64,000 nt of DNA from JALEVB01 sp022768265 (GCA_034168985.1 JAXFJE010000022.1:62001-126000), one strand, 5' to 3'; shown: positions 34,428 through 43,424, counted from the first letter of the stretch. Numbers and translations are program-made. Notes: generated from the sequence alone by a model not told the origin.

Positions 34428-35012
34428 ATGATAGCATTTATTAAAGGAATTGTTGTTGCAAAAAATCTCGATCATATCATCGTAGAAAATAATGGTGTTG
34501 GTTATCGAATCTTTTTTGTGCAATTTGATAAGGTCGTAGTAAATCAAGAAGCATGCATATATACATATCAGCATGTTAGAGAAGACGAAATCAGTTTATA
34601 TGGTTTTTCGAGTCAGCAAGATCACGATTTATTTATTAAGTTGATCAGTGTCAAGGGCTTAGGTCCTAAAACGGCATTAAACGCATTTAAGATATCTAAT
34701 GCTGCCAATATCATCAAAGCCATAGAAAATAATGATCTTGCCTATATCAAAAAGTTGCCTGGAGTGGGAGCAAAGACCGCTAGTCAGATCATTTTAGATC
34801 TTAAAGGTAAACTGGTGCAAGATAATCAGCAAGCTAATGATGAAGTATCAGCAGCCATTCAGGATGCCATCGATGGCTTAAAAGCTTTAGGATATAAACC
34901 AGCAGAAATACAACCAGTGATCAAACAATTAAAAGCGTCTCCAGGTTTATCTAGCGATGAATATTTGAAGATGGGCTTACAGTTGATGTTAAAAAGGAAA
35001 ATAGGAGGTTAG
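34428..35012 (+). CDS. ruvA: Holliday junction DNA helicase subunit RuvA
   Basis: Binds four-way junctions and loads RuvB. The 194-residue protein has an N-terminal OB domain (IAFIKGIVVAKNLDHIIVEN), two helix-hairpin-helix motifs (SVKGLGPKTALNA, KLPGVGAKTASQII) and a C-terminal RuvB-binding domain. ATG 34428 is preferred over GTG 34419, which falls on the GGTGAT ribosome site. A TATAAT (34405-34410) lies just upstream, giving a very short leader. Confidence 0.95.
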   Translation: MIAFIKGIVVAKNLDHIIVENNGVGYRIFFVQFDKVVVNQEACIYTYQHVREDEISLYGFSSQQDHDLFIKLISVKGLGPKTALNAFKISNAANIIKAIENNDLAYIKKLPGVGAKTASQIILDLKGKLVQDNQQANDEVSAAIQDAIDGLKALGYKPAEIQPVIKQLKASPGLSSDEYLKMGLQLMLKRKIGG

Positions 35013-35013
35013 G

Positions 35014-36015
35014 ATGACAGATCGTTTATTGAGCTTTGAAAAAAGTAGCATGGATGAAGAAGAGTCAATTCGTCCAGCGAGCTTGCAGGATTATATTGGT
35101 CAAGAAAGCTTGAAGGACAATTTACGCGTTTTTATCAAAGCAGCTTTAAATCGTCAAGAAACCTTAGATCATGTCTTGCTTTATGGGCCTCCTGGCTTGG
35201 GAAAGACCACCTTAGCGATGATCTTGGCTAATGAGATGCATGGTAATATTCGTACCTGCTCAGGGCCAAGCATTGAAAAAAGTGGGGATCTTGCCGCCAT
35301 CCTATCTTCATTACAGGCTGGAGATGTCTTGTTTATCGATGAGATCCATCGTTTGCCAAAGGTGGTGGAAGAAGTTTTATATCCGGCTATGGAAGATTTT
35401 TTCATCGATATCGTGGTTGGTAAAGATAGCACTACTAGATCGATCCGTTTGGATCTTCCACCTTTTACCTTAGTTGGAGCAACCACTAGAGCTGGCGATC
35501 TTAGTGCGCCTTTGCGTGATCGCTTTGGTATAGTCAACAAATTAAATTACTATACAAATGAAGAACTATCTTCCATTATTTCTCGTAGCGCCAGGGTCTT
35601 AGATGTAAAGATCGAAGAACCAGCATTGATGGAATTAGCTAAAAGAAGTCGTGGTACGCCGCGAATTGCCAATCGCTTATTGCGACGGGTGCGCGATTTT
35701 GCGGAAGTATTGAACGATGGGGTGATATCTAAAGAAATAGCGATGATTGCTTTAGATAAATTGAATGTTGATGCGTTAGGTCTTGATGAAGTGGATATCC
35801 GTTATTTAAAAGGCATCATCGAGCGCTATCATGGTGGTCCTGTAGGGCTAGAAGCCCTAGCTAGTGCCATCAGCGAAGAAGCAACGACCTTAGAGGATGT
35901 CTATGAACCTTATCTAATTCAGATTGGATTTATCAATCGTACCCCACGCGGACGTATTGCTACCCCTAAAGCCTATGAGCATCTACGTATCACGCATAAT
36001 GATCAATTATTTTAA
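35014..36015 (+). CDS. ruvB: Holliday junction branch migration ATPase RuvB
   Basis: A 333-residue AAA+ motor that drives branch migration with RuvA. Walker A GPPGLGKTTLA, Walker B LFIDEIHRL, sensor 1 GATTRAG, arginine finger region LRDRFG, and C-terminal winged helix (GFINRTPRGRIAT). ATG 35014 is 2 nt after ruvA, with AGGAGG. Confidence 0.97.
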   Translation: MTDRLLSFEKSSMDEEESIRPASLQDYIGQESLKDNLRVFIKAALNRQETLDHVLLYGPPGLGKTTLAMILANEMHGNIRTCSGPSIEKSGDLAAILSSLQAGDVLFIDEIHRLPKVVEEVLYPAMEDFFIDIVVGKDSTTRSIRLDLPPFTLVGATTRAGDLSAPLRDRFGIVNKLNYYTNEELSSIISRSARVLDVKIEEPALMELAKRSRGTPRIANRLLRRVRDFAEVLNDGVISKEIAMIALDKLNVDALGLDEVDIRYLKGIIERYHGGPVGLEALASAISEEATTLEDVYEPYLIQIGFINRTPRGRIATPKAYEHLRITHNDQLF

Positions 36016-36041
36016 GCTTGGCAATAAGAAGGTGAAACAAG

Positions 36042-36251
36042 TTGAAGCAAAAGATCATGTATTTTTTATCGGTATTATTGATATTTGTCGTTTTATATTT
36101 GCTAGAATATGCTTTGTTTAGTTTTATTTTTATGATTTTTCCTGTATCTAGCTTTATCTTTTTGTTGGTAATGGTGGTGTTGATATTATTTATCAATCCC
36201 TTTATTGCCTATATCATGGGCGAATTATTGATTGCAAATAAATTTATTTGA
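36042..36251 (+). CDS. small hydrophobic membrane protein
   Basis: A 69-residue protein, TTG start at 36042 with AAGGTGAA 6 nt upstream, containing two hydrophobic segments (about residues 7-33 and 36-62) and a basic N-terminus. It lies 26 nt after ruvB and before a strong terminator, so it would be the last gene of the ruvAB operon. I do not recognise the family. The ribosome site and placement support translation; a chance frame remains possible. Confidence 0.55.
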   Translation: MKQKIMYFLSVLLIFVVLYLLEYALFSFIFMIFPVSSFIFLLVMVVLILFINPFIAYIMGELLIANKFI

Positions 36252-36280
36252 AACATTTAACCATAAATGTTTCTTTTTTT
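36251..36280 (+). terminator. Rho-independent terminator after ruvAB
   Basis: AAACATTTA/TAAATGTTT with loop ACCA, then CTTTTTTT. Confidence 0.9.
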
Positions 36281-36281
36281 A

Positions 36282-36310
36282 TTCAATTTATAAGCTATAT
36301 AAGGTATAAT
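36282..36310 (+). promoter_or_regulatory. promoter of the murG-murB-divIB operon
   Basis: TATAAT (36305-36310) with a weak -35 TTCAAT at 17-nt spacing (36282-36287). Confidence 0.5.
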
Positions 36311-36337
36311 GATTTAAGCAAAAAAGGAGCTGTACAT

Positions 36338-37408
36338 ATGCGCGTTATTATTGCAACAGGTGGTTCAGGCGGCCATATTTATCCAGCATTAGCTTTAGCA
36401 GATGGGTTAAGGACTCAAGAAAAAGCGGATATCTTATTTGTTGGATCAAAAGGAAGAATGGAAGCAACTGAGATCCCAAACCATGATTATGAGTTTATCG
36501 GTTTGGATCTTCAAGGTATGAATGGTTCGATTTTTGCCAAGATCAAAAGTGCATGTTTATTGACCAAAAGTTATTTTGCATGCTTAAAGATCATTAAAAA
36601 TTTCAAACCGGATATCGTAATCGGTTTTGGTAACTATACGAGTGTTTCGATTATTTTGGCGGCAAAACATTTGCATGTTCCAACCATGATCCATGAACAG
36701 AATTCATTCGCGGGGAAAGCTAATAAATTTTTAGCTCGCAAGGTCGATGCAATTGTCGGCTGTTATGAGGAAAATCGTAAGTTAGCCAACGATCATGTAT
36801 ATATCTTAGGTAACCCTCGAGCTTCGATGGCTAAAGATACCATCAAAGATTCACAGTGCTTATTAGCGTATGATTTAGATCCTAATAAGAAAACAGCGGT
36901 CATCTTCATGGGTTCCTTAGGTTCTGAATCGGTTAATAAAGTATTACAGCAAGCTGCAAAGGTCTTAGAAAACAAAGCTTATCAAACCATTATCGCAACA
37001 GGTAAAAAACATTTTGCGGATTTTGCTTATCAAAGTTCGCAAATGGTAAAGATCGTTCCTTATATCGATGGTCTAAAGATGATGGCTGCTTGTGATGTTG
37101 CAGTCATTAGAGCTGGTGCAACAACAGCTAGTGAGATATGTGTCCTTGGAACTTGTGCGATCATGATCCCAAGTCCATATGTACCTAATAACCATCAATA
37201 TTACAATGCTTTGGCTTTGGTAAATAAAGATGCGGCAATATTGTTAGAAGAAAAAGATTTGAATGTTGACAATTTGGTGAGCAAGCTCGATGAATTGATG
37301 GCTGATGATCAAAAAAGAAAAATGATCGGTCAAAATGCTGCTGCTTTGGGTACACCAAATGCAACGATGGATATTATAAAATTAATGAAAGAATTGGTGA
37401 AAAGATGA
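36338..37408 (+). CDS. murG: MurG, undecaprenyl-PP-MurNAc-pentapeptide GlcNAc transferase
   Basis: Makes lipid II from lipid I at the inner membrane face. The 356-residue GT-B protein has the N-terminal glycine loop ATGGSGGHIYPALA, HEQNSFAGKANK and the UDP-GlcNAc-binding region (IRAGATTASEI, VPNNHQYYNA). ATG 36338 has AAAGGAG 8 nt upstream; the open frame before it is non-coding. Stop overlaps murB (ATGA). Same murG-murB-divIB order as Bacillus. Confidence 0.96.
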   Translation: MRVIIATGGSGGHIYPALALADGLRTQEKADILFVGSKGRMEATEIPNHDYEFIGLDLQGMNGSIFAKIKSACLLTKSYFACLKIIKNFKPDIVIGFGNYTSVSIILAAKHLHVPTMIHEQNSFAGKANKFLARKVDAIVGCYEENRKLANDHVYILGNPRASMAKDTIKDSQCLLAYDLDPNKKTAVIFMGSLGSESVNKVLQQAAKVLENKAYQTIIATGKKHFADFAYQSSQMVKIVPYIDGLKMMAACDVAVIRAGATTASEICVLGTCAIMIPSPYVPNNHQYYNALALVNKDAAILLEEKDLNVDNLVSKLDELMADDQKRKMIGQNAAALGTPNATMDIIKLMKELVKR

Positions 37409-38298
37409 TAGATATATATGCAAAGCTTTCCAACTTTGCCCCAATAAAACAAGATGTTTCTTTTAAGACACTAACTACTTTAAGGATAGGGGGTACAGCC
37501 GCTTATGTGGCTTATCCTGAAAATATGGTAGCTTTACAAGCCTTGGTGGAAGCAATCATCAAGCTAGATCTTCCTTTTAAAGTTTTTGGTAAAGGCAGTA
37601 ACATCCTATGTGGTGATGGTTATTATCCAGGAGTGATCATCATCTTAGATCGTCACTTCGATGATTTTTATTTCGATGATGATAAGGTCATCGCCCAAGC
37701 TGGTTGTTCCATCATTGCTTTAGCATATGCTGCAATGAAAAAAGGTCTTTCTGGTTTAGAATGGGCTAGTGGAATCCCTGGAACCTTAGGTGGTTGCCTT
37801 TATATGAATGCAGGAGCCTATAAGTCTTGCATGAAAGATATCGTTTCAGAAGTGTTGGTCTTACAAGATGGTCATTTTAATTGGCTGACAGTTGATGAAT
37901 GTGAATTTGCTTATCGTAAATCCATTTTCCAACAACATGCCGATTGGATCATCTTAGCTTGTCGCTTGCAACTAGCTCAAGGTGATATGGAAAAGATCAG
38001 TAGTTTGATGGATGATCGTAAACAACGTCGTATGGCTACGCAGCCATTGAATTATCCTAGTGCTGGAAGCGTATTTAGAAATCCTGAAGCACATAGTGCT
38101 TGGAGCCTGATCGATGGTATTGGCTATCGGGGCAAAAAAGTTGGTGGCGCGATGGTTAGTGAAAAACATGTTAATTTCATCGTTAACAGTGATGGTGCAA
38201 CTTGTGCTGATTTTTTAGAATTAGTCAAGCAAATACAAGCACAAGTTAAAGAGAAATATGATGTCGAGCTAATCATGGAAGTAGAGAAATTTAATTGA
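37405..38298 (+). CDS. murB: UDP-N-acetylenolpyruvoylglucosamine reductase
   Basis: A 297-residue FAD enzyme that makes UDP-MurNAc. FAD-binding TTLRIGGTAAYVAYPE, FGKGSNILCGD and GIPGTLGGCLYMNAGAY; catalytic Ser in YPSAGSVFRNP and Glu near the C-terminal MEVEKF. This is type IIb-like in length, as in Bacillus. ATG 37405 overlaps the murG stop; its own stop overlaps divIB (TTGA). Confidence 0.96.
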   Translation: MIDIYAKLSNFAPIKQDVSFKTLTTLRIGGTAAYVAYPENMVALQALVEAIIKLDLPFKVFGKGSNILCGDGYYPGVIIILDRHFDDFYFDDDKVIAQAGCSIIALAYAAMKKGLSGLEWASGIPGTLGGCLYMNAGAYKSCMKDIVSEVLVLQDGHFNWLTVDECEFAYRKSIFQQHADWIILACRLQLAQGDMEKISSLMDDRKQRRMATQPLNYPSAGSVFRNPEAHSAWSLIDGIGYRGKKVGGAMVSEKHVNFIVNSDGATCADFLELVKQIQAQVKEKYDVELIMEVEKFN

Positions 38299-39293
38299 GA
38301 AAAGATAATCATCATACTATTGAAGATTTTGATAAACAACCTCAAGATATCAATAGAGTATTCGATGAACATCGTAATAAGCGAAATATCCAATCTTTCA
38401 AAAAGAATAAAAACAGGATCTTTCGCTTAGCTATAGCTTTAGGTATTTTAATTATTGCTTGTACATATTATTTCTCTGCAGACAGCAAGATCAAAGCTAT
38501 TTCCATCGTAAACAACTATTATTTAGATAGTGAATATATCAAGCAATTATCGGGCTTGAGCTTGGAAAATCGTTACTTTCTTACTTTTGATTTTTTGATC
38601 GAAAGTAGGATCAAAAAAGATCCCATGGTCAAGGATGTCCAGGTCACGCATCAAGCTAATAATATTATCTTGATCGACATTCAAGAGCAGGAACCCTATG
38701 GTTATCGCATCGATTCGGAAATACCCCAGATTTTGCTAAAAAACGATACTACTATCGATCTTACCAGCAATTATATGGGAATCTTGGCCAATGTACCGAT
38801 GATCAAAGGTTTTAATGATGAAAATCAAACCCATTTATTAACGAATGCTTTTAATACGGTCGATCAAAAAATGATCGAATCGATCTCTCAGGTTGAACAA
38901 TATGCCTTGAGCTATGATGATCAAACACTATTGGTAACCTTGAACGATGGTAATTATTTCATCAGCAGCTACTATGGTTTATCGATCATCAATTCATACA
39001 ATCTTATTGCCAGCAAATTAACAAGCAATGGTGTTTGTATCTGGGCCGATGAAACTAATAGTGTAGCTTATCGTTCAGCTTGTCCTTGGGAGCAACAAGA
39101 AAGTACCTTGGAATATTGGTATGATGCGCAAGGCAATCCGGTCTACAATCAGTATGGTGATCATGCAGTTAAACATTATCTTACAGATAAAGATGGTAAT
39201 TTCATCCTTGATGAAAATGGGCAAAAGGTCGTTATCCCGATCGATGAATTTGGAAATGAGATCATGCCAGAACCATCTCAAACCCCAGAGTAA
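38295..39293 (+). CDS. divIB: cell division protein DivIB/FtsQ
   Basis: A 332-residue bitopic divisome protein. Cytoplasmic N-terminus of about 45 charged residues, one membrane segment (FRLAIALGILIIACTYYF, about 47-64), a POTRA domain (IKAISIVNNYYLDSEYIKQ) and beta domain, then an acidic Pro-containing tail. Start TTG 38295 is coupled to the murB stop. Family members join DivIC and FtsL at the septum. Confidence 0.88.
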   Translation: MRKDNHHTIEDFDKQPQDINRVFDEHRNKRNIQSFKKNKNRIFRLAIALGILIIACTYYFSADSKIKAISIVNNYYLDSEYIKQLSGLSLENRYFLTFDFLIESRIKKDPMVKDVQVTHQANNIILIDIQEQEPYGYRIDSEIPQILLKNDTTIDLTSNYMGILANVPMIKGFNDENQTHLLTNAFNTVDQKMIESISQVEQYALSYDDQTLLVTLNDGNYFISSYYGLSIINSYNLIASKLTSNGVCIWADETNSVAYRSACPWEQQESTLEYWYDAQGNPVYNQYGDHAVKHYLTDKDGNFILDENGQKVVIPIDEFGNEIMPEPSQTPE

Positions 39294-39320
39294 TAAATCT
39301 AATGCAAATTTTTAGATATT

Positions 39321-39329
39321 TGTTATAAT
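39321..39329 (+). promoter_or_regulatory. extended -10 promoter of yloU-fakA
   Basis: TGTTATAAT 24 nt before the ATG at 39353, with AGAGGT as ribosome site. Confidence 0.55.
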
Positions 39330-39352
39330 TATAAAGAGTAGAGGTATATTTT

Positions 39353-39712
39353 ATGACAATTGAAAAAGTAACTAGTTTAGGCAGTATAAATATCACAGAA
39401 GATGCAATTGCAAACTTAGCCGGCCAAGTTGTAACCGAGTGTTACGGTGTCGTAGGTATGGCATCGAAAAAAATTCTTCAAGACAGCATTGCGATGTTAT
39501 TGAAGAAAGATAACTATAGCAAAGGAATCGTTGTTAATCGCAGTGCCAAAGGTATCGAGATCAATATATATATCATCGTTAGTTTTGGTGTGCGTATCAG
39601 CGAAGTTGTATATGAAGCACAAAAGAAGATCAAATATGTTTTGGAAAATACTTTGCAGCAAGAACTTGGCGCAGTAAATGTTTTTGTGCAAGGTGTTGCC
39701 AAAAAAGACTAG
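39353..39712 (+). CDS. yloU: Asp23/Gls24-family protein YloU
   Basis: A 119-residue Asp23/Gls24 protein (SLGSINITEDAIANLAGQVV, YGVVGMASK) with a conserved small alpha/beta fold. Function is not well established; related proteins are linked to envelope stress. It is directly followed by fakA, the invariant yloU-yloV order of Firmicutes, which supports a link with fatty-acid kinase. Confidence 0.9.
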   Translation: MTIEKVTSLGSINITEDAIANLAGQVVTECYGVVGMASKKILQDSIAMLLKKDNYSKGIVVNRSAKGIEINIYIIVSFGVRISEVVYEAQKKIKYVLENTLQQELGAVNVFVQGVAKKD

Positions 39713-39721
39713 GAGGATAGA

Positions 39722-41374
39722 ATGAATATTATTGATGGATTAACGTTGAAAGGCATGCTTAAAAGCGGTGCCAATAACTTAAGTAATGAAAAAAATAATA
39801 TTGATGCATTAAACGTATTCCCAGTACCAGATGGTGATACTGGTACCAATATGTCAATGACCTTTTCTAATGGGGTCAATGAGGTTTTTAATAATGGCAG
39901 TGAAGAACTTAGTGCTGTTGCTAAAACTTTATCACGTGGTCTTTTGATGGGAGCTCGTGGAAATTCAGGCGTTATCTTATCGCAAATTTTTAGAGGTTTT
40001 TATCAAAGCATTGATGGTAAACAAGAAATTAGCGTATTAGAATTTGCTAATGCGATGTTCAAAGGTAGTACCGTAGCTTATAAAGCTGTTATGCGTCCAG
40101 TAGAAGGTACGATCTTAACGGTCATTCGTGAAGCTAGTGAATATGCAAAGATGCATGTCGAAAATAATCCGGAATGCAGCATGGAAGAATATTTAGAAGT
40201 GTTATGTAAAGAAGGACATATCGCTCTAGAACATACTCCAGAACTTTTACCAGTGTTAAAAGAAGTAGGCGTTGTTGATAGTGGCGGTGCCGGTTTATTA
40301 AAAGTTTTAGAAGGTTTTAAAGCTTATATAGATGGTCAACCTATCGAAGCACATGAACAAGATAATACCGTAAGCGCAACAGCTCAAATGGAAATCGAAA
40401 ATGAAGGTTTTGGCTATTGTACAGAATTTATCGTACGTTTAGATGATAATAACCTTAAAACATTCCAAGAAGAAAAATTACGTCGTCAACTAGCTAAATT
40501 AGGTGAATCGATCGTCGTAGTTCAAGATGAAGAAATTGTTAAGGTCCATGTTCATACTTTAAAACCAGGTGATGCTTTAAATCTAGCTCAAATGTATGGT
40601 GAATTTGTAAAGCTAAAGATTGAAAATATGCAAGAGCAACACAACAATTTGACTAGTGGAGCTGTTGATCCATCAAGTACTAATTCTATCTTGACCAACA
40701 ATGAAGCTAAGGAACCAGCAGAATATGCTATCATCGCGGTGGCAGCTGGTGAAGGCTTAAGCCAATTATTTAAAGATTATCGTGTTGATCATATTATCAG
40801 TGGTGGACAGACCATGAACCCATCAACTGAAGACTTTGTTAGTGCGATCAATAAGATCGCTGCTAAACACATCTTCATTTTACCAAATAACAGTAATATC
40901 ATCATGGCAGCTAAGCAAGCAGCTATCGTTTGTGAAGACAAAGATATCCATGTTTTTGAAACCAAGAGCATTCCACAAGGTTTAAGTGCATGCATCATGT
41001 TTAATCCAGAATGCGATAAAGATACGAATATTGCTGAAATGGATGAAGCAATCGCTCATGTCAAAACTGGACAGGTAACTTATGCGATCAAAGATACGAC
41101 CTATGAAGGGCTAAATATCAACGCTAATGATTATATGGGTATCTTAAATAAAGATATCATCATCGCAAATCCTGATAAATTAAATACAACCAAAGAATTG
41201 ATTGCGAAAATGATTGATGAAGATAGTGAAATCTTGACCTTGATCCAAGGGGAAGATGCTACAGATGAAGAAACACAAGCAATCGTTGATTATGTTGAGG
41301 CAAATTTCGGTGTAGAAATCGATCAGCAAAAAGGTGATCAACCAGTATATTCCTTTATCATTGGGGTAGAGTAA
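39722..41374 (+). CDS. fakA: fatty acid kinase catalytic subunit FakA (YloV)
   Basis: A 550-residue DAK2-domain kinase that phosphorylates fatty acids bound to FakB (DegV-type) proteins, feeding them to phospholipid synthesis. N-terminal Dak2 domain with FPVPDGDTGTNMSMT, RGLLMGARGNSGVILSQ; a middle domain; and a DegV-like C-terminal domain (SGGQTMNPSTEDFVSAI). A FakB candidate lies at 24400-25254. AGGAGG, ATG 39722; 9 nt after yloU. Confidence 0.94.
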   Translation: MNIIDGLTLKGMLKSGANNLSNEKNNIDALNVFPVPDGDTGTNMSMTFSNGVNEVFNNGSEELSAVAKTLSRGLLMGARGNSGVILSQIFRGFYQSIDGKQEISVLEFANAMFKGSTVAYKAVMRPVEGTILTVIREASEYAKMHVENNPECSMEEYLEVLCKEGHIALEHTPELLPVLKEVGVVDSGGAGLLKVLEGFKAYIDGQPIEAHEQDNTVSATAQMEIENEGFGYCTEFIVRLDDNNLKTFQEEKLRRQLAKLGESIVVVQDEEIVKVHVHTLKPGDALNLAQMYGEFVKLKIENMQEQHNNLTSGAVDPSSTNSILTNNEAKEPAEYAIIAVAAGEGLSQLFKDYRVDHIISGGQTMNPSTEDFVSAINKIAAKHIFILPNNSNIIMAAKQAAIVCEDKDIHVFETKSIPQGLSACIMFNPECDKDTNIAEMDEAIAHVKTGQVTYAIKDTTYEGLNINANDYMGILNKDIIIANPDKLNTTKELIAKMIDEDSEILTLIQGEDATDEETQAIVDYVEANFGVEIDQQKGDQPVYSFIIGVE

Positions 41375-41384
41375 ATCCCGACCT

Positions 41385-41415
41385 AAAACACTGAGCTATG
41401 TATCAGTGTTTTTTA
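41385..41415 (+). terminator. Rho-independent terminator of fakA
   Basis: AAAACACTGA/TCAGTGTTTT with an 8-nt loop and T-run. Confidence 0.9.
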
Positions 41416-41493
41416 CTTTTTAGTAGGATCTTTTATTTATGATGCAAATGTTCAAAATATTGCTAATTAGTTTTTAGGTTTTGGTTTATTTTG

Positions 41494-41502
41494 TGTTATA
41501 CT
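41494..41502 (+). promoter_or_regulatory. extended -10 promoter of the ABC-F leader
   Basis: TGTTATACT, 24 nt before the leader peptide ATG; the -35 is weak (TTAGGT, 17 nt upstream). Confidence 0.55.
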
Positions 41503-41525
41503 AAAAATAAGTAAGGAGTGAGAAG

Positions 41526-41546
41526 ATGAAGATGTTTTCTTGTTAA
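41526..41546 (+). CDS. six-residue regulatory leader peptide MKMFSC
   Basis: ATG 41526 has a perfect AAGGAG 7 nt upstream and encodes MKMFSC followed by TAA. It lies in a 180-nt leader that ends in a terminator directly before an ABC-F gene. Such short ORFs upstream of erm, msr, vga and lsa-type genes act as drug sensors: a stalled ribosome changes the leader fold and lets transcription or translation continue. The role here is inferred from position and architecture. Confidence 0.75.
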   Translation: MKMFSC

Positions 41547-41636
41547 AAACTAGGCAGCAAAGCAAGCGTTGTTTTGTCATGCCTTAAACAGGAAGATATC
41601 TTAGGTTTGCTCATATTTTTATTGATGGTTTTTAGG

Positions 41637-41671
41637 TAGCTATGAAGATGTCTTCTTGTAGCTATTTTTTT
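41637..41671 (+). terminator. attenuator terminator before the ABC-F gene
   Basis: TAGCTA (41637-41642) and TAGCTA (41659-41664) enclose GAAG/CTTC, followed by seven T's, 14 nt before the ABC-F start. The hairpin region nearly repeats the leader ORF sequence (ATGAAGATG then T, C/T, TTCTTG), so the leader copy of GAAGA can compete for the TCTTC arm, a plausible antitermination switch. Confidence 0.8.
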
Positions 41672-41685
41672 AAAGGAGACCAACA

Positions 41686-43155
41686 ATGAGCTTGATAAAT
41701 ATCATTAATCTAACATTTGGTTATGAAGATAGTCAGCATAACCTTTTTGAAAATGTCAATCTCCAATTAGATACTAATTGGAAACTAGGGATGATTGGAC
41801 GAAATGGCAAAGGAAAGACTACTTTGTGCAAATTACTTATGCATCAATATCCCTACCATGGACATATCCAGGCACAAGTAAACTTTGAATATTTTCCATA
41901 TCAGTTAGCTGATGAAAATATGCTGACCTTAGATATCGTCCAAAATAGGCTTCCGCATATCGCAATATGGCAAGTATTAAAAGAAATGAATAAATTGCAG
42001 TTAAAAGAAGACTTGCTCTATCGCTGTTTTGCAACTTTATCGCATGGTGAAAAGATGAAGATCTTGCTGATAATCCTTTTTTTAAAGCCTAATAATTTTT
42101 TATTGATCGATGAACCTACCAATCATCTCGATATGGCTTCACGCCAAAGCGTCAGTGCATATTTAAATACCAAGCGCGGTTTTATCGTCATTTCCCATGA
42201 TCGTTCTTTTTTAGATAGCTGCATTGACCATGTCATGGTCATCAATAATACGTCAATTGAAGTCCAAAAAGGGAACTATCATTCTTGGAAGCAAAATAAA
42301 CAGCAAGAAGATGAATTTGCACTTGCCCAAAATAACAAACTACAAAAAGAGATCAAACGTCTGAAAAAAACAGCAGCTCAAAAAGCCCAATGGTCTGATC
42401 GAGTCGAGGCTACAAAAATTGGTAATGGTCCTTGTGATCGTGGTTATATCGGACATAAAGCTGCTAAGATGATGAAAAGATCAAAAGCAATTGAAAAAAG
42501 GGTCGAGCGCCAGATTGAAGCTAAACAAGGACTGTTAAAGGATATCGATGATGTTGCTAATTTAAAATTGCATGAATTAGCATTTAATCAAGAGCGTTTG
42601 CTATATTTACAAAACGTTTCTATCTACATCGAGAACAATTTAGTGCATGAAGATATTAGTTTTTCGCTCTATAAACATGAGCGTATCAGCATTCAAGGGA
42701 AAAATGGAGCGGGAAAAAGCAGCTTATTAAAACTATTGATTGGAGATAAGATGATAAGCTATCGTGGTAAGTTGCATATAGCCAATAATTTGATCATTTC
42801 CTATGTTTGCCAAGACATCGATCAACTTCAAGGTACTCTTACCAACCATATTTATAAGCACCAAATAGCCGAAAGCTTATTTAAGACCATCTTACGCAAG
42901 CTTGGGTTTACGGCTGATGATTTTATGCTTGATCTAGCTCAACTTAGTGATGGACAAAAGAAAAAAATTTTATTAGCGACAAGTCTAGCAACGCCTGCTC
43001 ATCTTTATATTTGGGATGAACCATTGAATTATATCGATATCATTTCCCGTTTACAAATTGAACAATTATTGCTAGAATTTGCCCCAACACTGCTTTTTGT
43101 GGAGCACGATCAAAGCTTTAATGCTAAAATAGCAACAAAGATCATCACGTTATAA
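41686..43155 (+). CDS. Lsa-like ABC-F ribosomal protection protein
   Basis: A 489-residue soluble protein with two ABC domains and no membrane segment. NBD1: GRNGKGKTTL, signature LSHGE (Gly replaced by His), LIDEPTNHLD; a linker with many Lys/Arg (about 200-290); NBD2: GKNGAGKSSLL, LSDGQ, YIWDEPLNYID. The WDEPLNY sequence and NTNWKLG-type start are characteristic of the Lsa/Vga group, which dislodges lincosamide, streptogramin A and pleuromutilin drugs from the ribosome. Drug range cannot be told from sequence. AAAGGAG before ATG 41686; preceded by a leader peptide and attenuator. Confidence 0.85.
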   Translation: MSLINIINLTFGYEDSQHNLFENVNLQLDTNWKLGMIGRNGKGKTTLCKLLMHQYPYHGHIQAQVNFEYFPYQLADENMLTLDIVQNRLPHIAIWQVLKEMNKLQLKEDLLYRCFATLSHGEKMKILLIILFLKPNNFLLIDEPTNHLDMASRQSVSAYLNTKRGFIVISHDRSFLDSCIDHVMVINNTSIEVQKGNYHSWKQNKQQEDEFALAQNNKLQKEIKRLKKTAAQKAQWSDRVEATKIGNGPCDRGYIGHKAAKMMKRSKAIEKRVERQIEAKQGLLKDIDDVANLKLHELAFNQERLLYLQNVSIYIENNLVHEDISFSLYKHERISIQGKNGAGKSSLLKLLIGDKMISYRGKLHIANNLIISYVCQDIDQLQGTLTNHIYKHQIAESLFKTILRKLGFTADDFMLDLAQLSDGQKKKILLATSLATPAHLYIWDEPLNYIDIISRLQIEQLLLEFAPTLLFVEHDQSFNAKIATKIITL

Positions 43156-43166
43156 AGGAGATTTTA

Positions 43167-43424
43167 ATGATAATCGCGTATTATTTATTAGTGATCAATA
43201 TCTTGACCTTCATGGTATTTGGGATAGATAAATTAAAAGCCATCAAACATCAATGGCGGATTGCGGAAAAGACCTTGCTTTTATTAAGTGTACTAGGAGG
43301 AAGCATAGGGGCTTTATTAGGAATGATGATTTTTCATCATAAAGTTCAAAAGTTTAAGTTTAGCTGGGGAATTCCTTTGATCACCATCATACAAATCCTC
43401 TTATTTTACTTTATCATCCATTAA
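43167..43424 (+). CDS. DUF1294-family small membrane protein
   Basis: An 85-residue membrane protein with about three hydrophobic segments and the family pattern FGIDKLKA, QWRIAEKTLL and GGSIGALLGM. Function is unknown. AAGGAG before ATG 43167; 11 nt after the ABC-F gene and before a strong terminator, so it shares that transcript. Confidence 0.85.
   Translation: MIIAYYLLVINILTFMVFGIDKLKAIKHQWRIAEKTLLLLSVLGGSIGALLGMMIFHHKVQKFKFSWGIPLITIIQILLFYFIIH

Noticed and set aside
35181..35540. A 119-codon minus-strand ORF opposite ruvB
   Set aside because: Lies wholly within a highly conserved gene, without ribosome site or family features.
41642..41689. A second leader ORF (MKMSSCSYFF...) running into the ABC-F start
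   Set aside because: It has no ribosome site and lies in the terminator; it arises from the near-duplication of the leader sequence.
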